This document shows, one piece after another, positions 1-6,202 of a DNA stretch of 7,085 nt. This stretch comes from Candidatus Kapaibacterium sp. (GTDB lineage: Bacteria > Bacteroidota > Ignavibacteria > Kapaibacteriales > UBA961), in NCBI GenBank assembly GCA_023253875.1, contig JALRFC010000087.1, positions 1-7,085 of the forward strand, written 5' to 3'. Position 1 is the first letter of the stretch; every line of letters begins with the position of its first letter. The notes under the pieces are model-generated. The model saw only the letters and a list, made by a program, of their open reading frames with translations, was not told the DNA's origin and did no database searches. Both the position numbers and the translations under genes were made by a program.

Positions 1-649
1 CACTATTTGCATTATTAGAATTTTCATCTACAATTAAGTATTTTATATAAGCCAACTTGCTATTGGTTTCTTTGAATATTACTTCTTCATCACTCAATGC
101 GGATTGAGCCACGGGCGACCAATTGATGATGCGCTTTCCGCGATAAATCAAGCCTTCATCGAAGAGTCGAATGAATGTCTCACGAACAGCATTGGAAGCT
201 GATTCATCCATCGTGAACAATGTGCGATTCCAATCGCATGAAATCCCGATGGAGCGCATTTGCTTCAAAATGATATCGCCATATTGATTGCGCCATTCCC
301 ATACTTTTTCGAGGAATTTCTCTCTGCCCAAATCATGACGAGTTAATTTTGATTCACGAAGCTGTTGCTCAACTTTTGTTTGCGTTGCAATACCCGCATG
401 ATCTAATCCCGGGAACCAACATGTTTCCATGCCTTCCATGCGATGTCGACGAATATAAATGTCCTGAATCGTATTGTTTATGACATGTCCCATCGTGAGT
501 ACACCCGTAACATTCGGTGGAGGCATCAAAATGGAATAGGGTTTTTTATCTGTATTAGGACTTGATGAAAATATGCCTGATTGCAACCAGCGCTCATAGG
601 TGCTTTGTTCAATCCCCGAGGGATCATATGATTTAGACAATTCGCTCAT
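1..649 (-). CDS. valS: Valyl-tRNA synthetase, N-terminal part (truncated by window edge)
   Basis: This is a cytoplasmic class I aminoacyl-tRNA synthetase that charges tRNA-Val with valine. Translating the minus strand from the ATG at 649 gives 216 uninterrupted codons that run off the left edge. Full-length ValRS is usually about 870-950 residues, so under a quarter is present. Recognisable blocks are PPPNVTG (residues 43-49) leading into the class I signature as TMGH (52-55), then WFPGLDHAGIATQ (78-90), the CDWNR-type segment (138-142) and INWSP..QSALSDEEV (175-190), which leads into the CP1 editing domain. Two positions differ from the usual ValRS: the first His of the HIGH motif is Thr52, and the usual NWCP reads NWSP (Ser178). 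No Shine-Dalgarno sequence precedes the start. The gene is divergent from the PBP4 gene. Family assignment is very secure; the KMSKS motif, anticodon-binding domain and C-terminal coiled coil lie outside the window. Confidence 0.96.
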   Translation of the reverse strand, partial: MSELSKSYDPSGIEQSTYERWLQSGIFSSSPNTDKKPYSILMPPPNVTGVLTMGHVINNTIQDIYIRRHRMEGMETCWFPGLDHAGIATQTKVEQQLRESKLTRHDLGREKFLEKVWEWRNQYGDIILKQMRSIGISCDWNRTLFTMDESASNAVRETFIRLFDEGLIYRGKRIINWSPVAQSALSDEEVIFKETNSKLAYIKYLIVDENSNNANS

Positions 650-695
650 GTGTAAGATGGAATTCGGACTTTGAATGAACTCAAATTATGAAGCG

Positions 696-703
696 CAAAA
701 ATA
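696..703 (-). promoter_or_regulatory. Candidate Bacteroidota-type -7 box for valS
   Basis: The minus strand reads TATTTTTG, an exact match to the TAnnTTTG -7 element recognised by the Bacteroidota primary sigma factor. It would start transcription near 689-691, about 40 nt before the valS ATG. No matching TTTG -33 element is visible at the usual spacing, and the motif is short enough to arise by chance, so this is a candidate only. Confidence 0.35.
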
Positions 704-780
704 CGAAATCTTTTGCTCTATGCGGGGTGTGATGAATGGGATTAATTCTAGGAAATATGGCCTTTATTCAAAAAAAATTT

Positions 781-788
781 TATGTTTG
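781..788 (+). promoter_or_regulatory. Candidate Bacteroidota-type -7 box for the PBP4/propeller operon
   Basis: The plus strand reads TATGTTTG, an exact TAnnTTTG match directly after an A/T-rich tract (770-780) that could serve as an UP-like element. Transcription would begin near 793-795, leaving a leader of roughly 70 nt before the ATG at 862. A clear -33 TTTG is not seen. The same octamer also occurs inside the PBP4 coding region at 2031-2038, which shows that sequence alone does not prove promoter function. Confidence 0.38.
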
Positions 789-861
789 TACACCGCCTTG
801 AAGGAAGCAGCACCCGAAAGGCTTAATCCAGTCGATACTTTCATACGAAATCTGAGATAGA

Positions 862-2694
862 ATGACGTCAAAGTCAAGGTCCCGTCGTGTCCAAAAATCA
901 AGGACACCCCGCAAGACCCGTTCGCTTTCGAGCAGAATTGCATGGGGTAGAATCATAGCCACTGCAATCGTCCTTGGGGTGATCGTATCCATCGTCGTCG
1001 CCGATAAAATTCCTCTGATTGGTGCATCATGTAATGTACCTGAACCCACTCCGGTTAAGAATATTGTCAAGAAAGGCAATGAACTCACTTCTGAAGATAG
1101 TACGCGTTCCATCGTTGCTTTTCGATCTCAGATTCAAGCATTGATTCAACAATCGGGAATCGCGCAAAACAGCAAACTCAGCATTCGCATCATGTCCGCT
1201 CAGCAGAATGAGATTTTCTTTGAGAAGAATCCGGATCATTATCTCACTCCTGCTTCGACCACAAAACTCTTCCCGACATTTGCCGCTTATGCTCTTCTCG
1301 GTGCGGATTATATGGTGCCGACGAGAGTATATACCAATGCTCCGATTGAGAATGGCATCGTAAAAGGCGATGTGTATCTTAAAGGATATGGTGATCCAAC
1401 ATTAACCGAGCAAGACATCAAAGATTTGGTAAGAGAAATCGCAAAGAAAGGAATCACAGCTATCGAGGGAAATATCTATGCGGATGCCTCCTATTTTGAT
1501 GATATCACGGAAAGACATATCTATAGCGGTGACAATGAAATAGTCGAGCCACTGGCTCCCATAACGGCTCTTGGCATGAATCGCAATGGTTTTGCAGTCG
1601 AAGTACATTCCGGGGAAGTGTCTATTATCCCTCAATCTGATGCAATATCACTATCGCGTTCTGGGCTTTCTGCAAAAGAACCGGTGATTGCGAAAAAGAG
1701 TACAAAAGCTGAAATCAAGAATAAGAAATCAAGCAAGAAAAAAGAAGTTGCAAAAGCATCCAAAAAGAAAAGCAAAGCACAGAAATCAAAGAAAACAGAA
1801 AAGAAGAAATCAACAAAAGAGAAAAAGAAAGGCAAAAAGCGTGCTTCGCTTGATCCATATTTGATTAAACTCTCCACCTATGTGGGTGATGTACCAAAAG
1901 CACCAAAATCACGCAAAGGAAAGAAAGCAAGAGTGAGCATTTCCACAAGTGGCTCAACAAGTGGTTTGCAGGTTGTTGCAGTAAGTGGAAGGGGATCAGC
2001 CACATCCTATCTCACAATGAAATATCCTGATATGTTTGTGGCCGGAGTACTCAAACATCAATTGAAACTTGCCGGAATTTCAGTCAAAGGAAGCATTGCA
2101 AGAAAAGTAACGCCTGAGAATGCTGAGATCATCGGAGAATTCAAACATCCGCTGAGTTATCTGGTTGGCTTGGTGAATAAGAATAGCGATAATTTCCTCG
2201 CTGAACATGTGTATAAACTTGTTGGTGCTTCTGCCGGTGGACAAAAGAATACCGGAAAAGTTGCAACCGAAACAGTCAAACGTGTGCTTGCTGACAATGG
2301 TATTCCCGTGGATGGCATTTGTATCTATGATGGAAGCGGACTGTGTAGAAAGAATCTCTTCTCTGCAGCAGTACAAACCATGTTATTGAATCGTGCTTTG
2401 AAATTGCCTTTTGGACAAGACTTCAAAAATTCTCTCTCGGTTGCCGGCGTGGATGGAACCTTGAGAAAGCGCATGACCGGTACCTATGCGGCCAGTAATT
2501 TACGCGCAAAGACCGGTACATTGCGGAATACAAGTGCTCTTTCGGGTTATTCCTATACAAAAGACGGCGAGCAATTGATTTTTTCGATCATATCGAATGG
2601 TCCTTCTGTCGGAGAGTATAAACAACTTGAAAACAGAATCGGCGAAGCCATTGCAAATTTCAGTTATGCCTCTTCATTGAAAGGTTCACAATGA
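862..2694 (+). CDS. dacB: PBP4-type D-alanyl-D-alanine carboxypeptidase/endopeptidase with lysine-rich insertion
   Basis: This is a class C penicillin-binding protein (peptidase S13), expected in the periplasm, where the family removes terminal D-Ala or cuts peptidoglycan cross-bridges. All three active-site motifs are present: SxxK as STTK (Ser132, Lys135), SxN as SDN (Ser442-Asn444) and KTG (550-552). The family signatures GYGDPTL (175-181) and DGSGL (490-494) are also seen. The N-terminus has 11 Arg/Lys in the first 30 residues and then a hydrophobic segment (31-47), giving an inner-membrane anchor or uncleaved signal with the catalytic part outside. Residues 278-328 form a lysine-rich insertion, followed by a second basic patch (349-357). 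The SxxK to SxN distance is 310 residues, against about 244 in E. coli PBP4 (from memory), so the insertion accounts for most of the excess. The ATG at 862 is the only Met before residue 111 and has no strong ribosome-binding site. The stop overlaps the next gene by 4 bp. Family call is secure; whether carboxypeptidase or endopeptidase activity dominates is not visible. Confidence 0.93.
   Translation: MTSKSRSRRVQKSRTPRKTRSLSSRIAWGRIIATAIVLGVIVSIVVADKIPLIGASCNVPEPTPVKNIVKKGNELTSEDSTRSIVAFRSQIQALIQQSGIAQNSKLSIRIMSAQQNEIFFEKNPDHYLTPASTTKLFPTFAAYALLGADYMVPTRVYTNAPIENGIVKGDVYLKGYGDPTLTEQDIKDLVREIAKKGITAIEGNIYADASYFDDITERHIYSGDNEIVEPLAPITALGMNRNGFAVEVHSGEVSIIPQSDAISLSRSGLSAKEPVIAKKSTKAEIKNKKSSKKKEVAKASKKKSKAQKSKKTEKKKSTKEKKKGKKRASLDPYLIKLSTYVGDVPKAPKSRKGKKARVSISTSGSTSGLQVVAVSGRGSATSYLTMKYPDMFVAGVLKHQLKLAGISVKGSIARKVTPENAEIIGEFKHPLSYLVGLVNKNSDNFLAEHVYKLVGASAGGQKNTGKVATETVKRVLADNGIPVDGICIYDGSGLCRKNLFSAAVQTMLLNRALKLPFGQDFKNSLSVAGVDGTLRKRMTGTYAASNLRAKTGTLRNTSALSGYSYTKDGEQLIFSIISNGPSVGEYKQLENRIGEAIANFSYASSLKGSQ
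1693..1845 (+). other. Lysine-rich low-complexity insertion within the PBP4 homologue
   Basis: Codons for residues 278-328 include 26 lysines in 51 positions, with Ser, Ala, Glu and Thr between them and almost no hydrophobic residues. The coding strand is correspondingly rich in purines. The segment lies between the SxxK and SxN motifs, so it should loop out of the accessory domains of the PBP4 fold. It keeps the reading frame, and conserved family sequence continues on both sides, so it is an in-frame insertion and not a frameshift. It is probably disordered and strongly cationic. Binding to anionic envelope polymers is a guess. Confidence 0.9.
2679..2684 (+). promoter_or_regulatory. Shine-Dalgarno-like site for the propeller gene
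   Basis: GAAAGG lies 6 nt before the ATG at 2691, inside the last codons of the PBP4 gene. With the ATGA overlap of stop and start it suggests translational coupling of the two genes. It is the best ribosome-binding site in the window and favours a start at 2691, or at the adjacent ATG at 2694. Confidence 0.5.
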
Positions 2695-3947
2695 TGCACA
2701 TTCTCCTTATTTGCACTTCTATCCTCATGGCTTTTGCGGGAATTTCCTGCAGTAAACATCAATCCGGAAATGATGCCATTTCATTGGTTAGAACCAATCT
2801 CGGAGGAGGAGCTGATAGAGCCAATAATTTTATGTCCGTTGCAGAACGTTTTACCGCTGAAACAGCAATCTTCGAGCAATTTCCTGTGAGTGATTCACTC
2901 GGATTATCCTCGCTTATGGCAATAGATGAAGTGAATGTTGCCTTTGCAACTGAAAGCGGATATGTAGGAGTCGGGAATTCATCTCTTGTGAAATGGACAT
3001 TGAAAGTCTCCGATGGAAATGGATATGTGGCATCGGGGATGTGTCGTGATACATCAGGCAATCTCTATTGCGTGAGCACTACCGGGTATATGATCAAGAT
3101 ATCTCCGGATGGCATTATGCAATGGCGCAAGAAATTGCTTTCGGCACATGCAGGACCAATCATTTGGCTGGATTTATTGTCGGTGAATGATGGCATTGTG
3201 GCATGTGGTGACACCACGCTCTTCAAAGTTGATTATGCGGGTAATGTCATGTGGCGTCAAGACCGAGCATCAACTCCTGTCCGCACCATAAGTGCTGATG
3301 CTTCAGGTAATCTCTATGCTTCTCATTCCATGAATGAAATTGGTGGTACAGATACGGTTCTTTGCTATAATCCCGAAGGTAGAACTCGCTGGAAAGCTGT
3401 TTTGCCTTTTGTTCGACTCACCACGCAACCGGTTGTACATCATGATCGGATTTTTGTTGGTGGTCAACGCATGGATAATGGTCGTAAAACTCCTGCTCTA
3501 TTCTGTTTCCGCGATGAAGGCACAAAATGCTGGGAAAAATCACTTACAGAAACTCCTCGATTTCTCTCTTCCGATGATTCGTCTCTCTATATTGTATCTT
3601 CGGAACCACGCATTGCCGAAAAGGCAAGAACATTGCTCATGGGTTATACGCATGATGGTCAAAAACGCTGGCATGTCTATGTTTCAGCGCAAGCAATAGC
3701 TCCATTGCTCATCAGTAAAACGAATATTGGATTGCTCGCAAAACATGAGCAATCAGCTGCGGATTTCTTCTTATTTGGAAAGGATGGAATTCTAGAATCG
3801 CAATTCTCATTTGCAGATAAAGGGAATTCAGCGCAAGCGGATTTCCTTCCATTTCCCGCTGTCTTGAATGGTTCAACGATTGCGCTACCTTGCAAGGATA
3901 AATCCGGTGTGGTGGCCGTTCAGGAGAAAAGAGGATTATTGTTCTAA
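2691..3947 (+). CDS. Exported PQQ-like beta-propeller protein, probable lipoprotein
   Basis: The 418-residue product has a short hydrophobic signal (residues 4-19) ending in GISC-SK. Cys20 is a plausible lipidation site, although the -3 residue is Gly and not the usual Leu/Val/Ile, so prediction is moderate. The rest is built from regular repeats in which Asp/Glu-Gly or Ala-Gly precedes Trp by three residues: W102, W145, W188, W234, W281 and W327, spaced 43-47 residues, plus a degenerate seventh (DGILES, 365-370) where Trp is lost. This is the signature of a seven-bladed PQQ-like (quinoprotein-type) beta-propeller. No enzymatic residues are recognised, so a binding or scaffold role, as in BamB, is more likely than quinone catalysis. 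It overlaps the PBP4 gene by 4 bp (ATGA), which suggests a shared transcript and perhaps a shared envelope role. The two consecutive ATGs (2691, 2694) leave a one-residue ambiguity in the start. The specific function is unknown. Confidence 0.85.
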   Translation: MMHILLICTSILMAFAGISCSKHQSGNDAISLVRTNLGGGADRANNFMSVAERFTAETAIFEQFPVSDSLGLSSLMAIDEVNVAFATESGYVGVGNSSLVKWTLKVSDGNGYVASGMCRDTSGNLYCVSTTGYMIKISPDGIMQWRKKLLSAHAGPIIWLDLLSVNDGIVACGDTTLFKVDYAGNVMWRQDRASTPVRTISADASGNLYASHSMNEIGGTDTVLCYNPEGRTRWKAVLPFVRLTTQPVVHHDRIFVGGQRMDNGRKTPALFCFRDEGTKCWEKSLTETPRFLSSDDSSLYIVSSEPRIAEKARTLLMGYTHDGQKRWHVYVSAQAIAPLLISKTNIGLLAKHEQSAADFFLFGKDGILESQFSFADKGNSAQADFLPFPAVLNGSTIALPCKDKSGVVAVQEKRGLLF

Positions 3948-5255
3948 TCCTTTACGCATCACTTTTTTATACATCCAAAGCAAAAACCATTGCGCGCCAA
4001 GTCTGCCAAAACTCAGACCAATTGCAGCCGCAATGATTCCCACAGGCTGAAAGAAAGTCACCGTTAAAAAAATCAATGCAATCATCCCTCCAACTTCAAT
4101 CATGGTGGAATAGGTGACAATTGCATTTCTGCGATTATTCATCATGATTGATCGCAGATAGGCAAAGCTGATGGCAAGGAATGGTAGAAAGAAGAGTATT
4201 CTTGCAGGCAAAACGGCAAAAGAAGCCAATTCATCGGAAAGTCCATATAAACCTGATAATACAGGATGAATGAGCGGTGTGAATACAAGCAATGCATAGA
4301 TGCTTGACGTTGTGAGTCCTACACTCAATCCAAATGTTCTAAGTGGTTTATTCTGCTCATTTCTTGGTCCAAGCAATGCGAGTCCCACTTCCTGGTAGGC
4401 GAATCCCACACTGCGAAAAATGAATACAAAGGATTCAATGACAGGCAAAACAGCTAGAGATTCCAATGACATCGGACTTCTTCCAATGAAGAATGTGATG
4501 ATTGGCATTGAGGCCATGCCGATGAGTGAAGTAAGTGCGAGCGGTGTATAATACGAAATCATATACCGATTCGTGAGCGGTGTTTCCGTGAAATGAACCG
4601 GCTCATTCTTGATTGCCTGAATTGTTTCATGCGCCATGATGCGCGTTGCAATGGACTCGCAAATCACACCGACAGTGAGTGAAATACCTCCAATAAAAGT
4701 GCCAGGGAGATCAGAGAAATTCACGAGAGTGACTGCTGACAAAAACATCGTGAGGAGTCGCACCACGGTTCCAATCGCCACTTTTCTCGTTTGATGAGCG
4801 CGAATGAGAAGTCCTTGCCAAAATCGTCGAAATCCAATGGCAGCCGGCCAAAAGACCATCGCAGCAAGACATCCATACATCAATTCGCCAACATCAGGAG
4901 ATACATTTAACAGGGAATATGCGAGCATATTGAATACAGGAGGAATCAGCGTGAGAAGCATGCCGACTGTAACCAGAATATTCAATTTGATGATGAAACC
5001 ACGAAGAGCATAATATGAGGCGGAATCTCTGACGAGTGCAATCGATGCGCTGAGCATCATGATGATTGGAGATTCAATGATCATCGCAATTGCCGTGGCA
5101 ACACCATAGGCCGCGAGATTATGTTTGGGATCATCCAATCTGGCAATCATGGAGGTCAATAAGGGACCCTCAGCTGCCATCATGAGCCATGTGGCTGATA
5201 ATGGATACCAGAAGCGAAAAATTGCTTTTTGACTAAGTGTTTCCGTGGAAGACAT
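3936..5255 (-). CDS. Polytopic MATE/MOP-superfamily transporter, ANKH-like
   Basis: This 439-residue inner-membrane protein has about twelve hydrophobic segments and an internal two-lobe layout: FWYPL at residues 15-19 and YYTPLAL at 235-241 begin the two halves, as in MATE/MOP flippases and exporters. From memory, several blocks align in order with human ANKH, the pyrophosphate/ATP/citrate exporter: RFxxPL then AAYGVA (14-54), TPLAL then PIITFFIGR (238-259), and VLPARILFFLP (348-358). That makes it a MOP-superfamily exporter, possibly of an anionic metabolite or lipid-linked substrate; the substrate cannot be read from sequence. I chose the ATG at 5255. A longer reading from a TTG at 5288 adds 11 polar residues with no support. 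No Shine-Dalgarno is visible. Its 3' end overlaps the convergent propeller gene by 12 bp, and its 5' end is divergent from the ABC ATPase. Superfamily is fairly certain; the subfamily is inference. Confidence 0.8.
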   Translation of the reverse strand: MSSTETLSQKAIFRFWYPLSATWLMMAAEGPLLTSMIARLDDPKHNLAAYGVATAIAMIIESPIIMMLSASIALVRDSASYYALRGFIIKLNILVTVGMLLTLIPPVFNMLAYSLLNVSPDVGELMYGCLAAMVFWPAAIGFRRFWQGLLIRAHQTRKVAIGTVVRLLTMFLSAVTLVNFSDLPGTFIGGISLTVGVICESIATRIMAHETIQAIKNEPVHFTETPLTNRYMISYYTPLALTSLIGMASMPIITFFIGRSPMSLESLAVLPVIESFVFIFRSVGFAYQEVGLALLGPRNEQNKPLRTFGLSVGLTTSSIYALLVFTPLIHPVLSGLYGLSDELASFAVLPARILFFLPFLAISFAYLRSIMMNNRRNAIVTYSTMIEVGGMIALIFLTVTFFQPVGIIAAAIGLSFGRLGAQWFLLWMYKKVMRKGLEQ

Positions 5256-5311
5256 GGGATTTAATGAGGTTGATTGCCATGAATGCAATCGAAATGCATG
5301 CTGCTACACTG

Positions 5312-5319
5312 CAATGTTA
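5312..5319 (-). promoter_or_regulatory. Weak candidate -7 box for the MATE-like gene
   Basis: The minus strand reads TAACATTG, one mismatch from TAnnTTTG. It is placed to give a leader of about 50 nt before the ATG at 5255. It is the nearest resemblance to a promoter in this spacer for the minus strand; with one mismatch the support is low. Confidence 0.2.
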
Positions 5320-5339
5320 CGGTATTTACATGAGAGCAT

Positions 5340-5358
5340 TGCCATAAAACCAATGGCA
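5340..5358. repeat. Inverted repeat in the divergent MATE/ABC spacer
   Basis: TGCCAT (5340-5345) and ATGGCA (5353-5358) form a perfect 6-bp inverted repeat around a 7-nt A-rich centre. A second, wider pair, GCAATG (5311-5316) and CATTGC (5337-5342), overlaps its left arm. No T-tract follows, so this is not a rho-independent terminator. Its place between two divergent starts would suit an operator, but short repeats like this are also common by chance. Confidence 0.3.
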
Positions 5359-5382
5359 TGGGACAAGCTGATAAAAAAATCG

Positions 5383-5390
5383 TAATTTTG
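5383..5390 (+). promoter_or_regulatory. Candidate Bacteroidota-type -7 box for the ABC ATPase/accD pair
   Basis: TAATTTTG is an exact TAnnTTTG match ending only 11 nt before the ATG at 5402. If used, transcription would start near 5395-5397 and the leader would be only about 5-7 nt, leaving no room for a Shine-Dalgarno site. A -33 TTTG is not evident. An identical octamer occurs on the plus strand within valS at 344-351, where it is presumably fortuitous. Confidence 0.4.
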
Positions 5391-5401
5391 CCACCTGTTA
5401 A

Positions 5402-6181
5402 ATGTCACAGGTGAATCCAATTCTGCTTTCCATTCAACATATCGTCAAGACCTATCCAAATGGTCATACTGCATTGAAAGATATTTCTTTTGATGTTGCC
5501 GAAGGTGAATTCGTTGCCATCATTGGTTTGAGCGGAAGTGGTAAATCCACATTGCTGAGATGCATCAATCGCATGCATGAAATCACTTCGGGTAAGATAT
5601 TGTTTCGTGGTAGAGATATCACCGAATTGCAGGGCGAAGAATTACGAAAGCATCGCAAAGAATGCGGTATGGTATTTCAGCATTTCAATTTGGTGAAAAG
5701 GCGATCTGTTATGGACAATGTCCTTAGCGGCATGCTCGGTAGTGCTTCAGTATGGCGCTCGATATTGGGTCAATTCTCCGATGAAGATCGTGCTCGAGCA
5801 TTGAAAAACTTGGAAATAGTCGGTATTGCAGAGAAAGCACAAATGCGTGCAGATGCATTGAGCGGTGGACAGCAACAACGCGTTGCCATTGCAAGAGCAT
5901 TGATGCAAGATCCATCCATCATTTTGGCGGATGAACCGGTTGCAAGTTTGGATCCGGCAACATCGCATTCGGTGATGAATTATCTTGAAGCAATCAATAA
6001 AGAACTTGGAAAGACAGTGCTCTGCAATTTGCATTTCATGAGTCTTGTCAGGAGATATGCAACAAGAGCTATCGCACTCAAAGATGGTATCATCGTATTC
6101 GATGGTGATCCGAAAGAAATCACCGATGAGCGCTTCAAGGAAATTTACGGTGAAGATGCCATCGAAGTGGAAATTAGATAA
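5402..6181 (+). CDS. ABC transporter ATP-binding protein, PhnC-like
   Basis: This is a complete 259-residue ABC ATPase of the importer type that drives uptake through a partner permease at the inner membrane. It has Walker A GLSGSGKST (residues 42-50), the Q-loop Gln93 in VFQHFNLV, the signature LSGGQ (153-157), Walker B IILADEP (173-179), the D-loop SLDP (182-185) and the switch His211 in NLHFMSLVRRYA. The FQHFNLVKRRSVMDNVLSG region and the NLH-type switch loop are typical of PhnC, the phosphonate/phosphate importer ATPase, more than of amino-acid or lipoprotein ABC ATPases. The usual partners PhnD (binding protein) and PhnE (permease) are absent: the neighbours are a divergent MATE-like gene and, 21 nt downstream, accD. 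Phosphonate uptake therefore remains unproven and no gene symbol is given. The start at 5402 leaves about 10 residues before the first beta-strand, normal for the family. ABC ATPase is certain; PhnC subfamily is likely. Confidence 0.9.
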   Translation: MSQVNPILLSIQHIVKTYPNGHTALKDISFDVAEGEFVAIIGLSGSGKSTLLRCINRMHEITSGKILFRGRDITELQGEELRKHRKECGMVFQHFNLVKRRSVMDNVLSGMLGSASVWRSILGQFSDEDRARALKNLEIVGIAEKAQMRADALSGGQQQRVAIARALMQDPSIILADEPVASLDPATSHSVMNYLEAINKELGKTVLCNLHFMSLVRRYATRAIALKDGIIVFDGDPKEITDERFKEIYGEDAIEVEIR

Positions 6182-6202
6182 TCAATAGTAGAGAGAATAG
6201 TT

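Noticed and set aside
675..860. A 61-codon plus-strand reading frame ending just before the PBP4 gene
   Set aside because: No recognisable domain, no ribosome-binding site, and it spans both candidate promoters in the divergent spacer. It looks like a chance open frame.
880..897. Twin-arginine-like SRRVQK in the PBP4 N-terminus
   Set aside because: Gln and Lys occupy the positions that should be hydrophobic, and the motif is about 20 residues before the hydrophobic segment, so Tat export is not supported.
1021..1032. Possible lipobox GASC (Cys57) in the PBP4 homologue
   Set aside because: The -3 residue is Gly and the Cys lies about 10 residues past the end of the hydrophobic segment; a signal anchor explains the N-terminus better.
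1738..1744. AAAAAAG resembling the dnaX-type slippery heptamer in the lysine tract
   Set aside because: The reading frame is AAA AAA GAA, not the A AAA AAG register needed for -1 slippage, and the family sequence continues in the same frame afterwards.
1632..1877. Minus-strand frame encoding a Phe-rich hydrophobic peptide
   Set aside because: It is the antisense of the AAA/AAG-rich lysine tract, which reads as TTT/CTT-type codons; the Phe richness is a compositional artefact.
5256..5288. Upstream TTG start for the MATE-like protein
   Set aside because: It adds 11 polar residues before the ATG at 5255 with no ribosome-binding site or family support.
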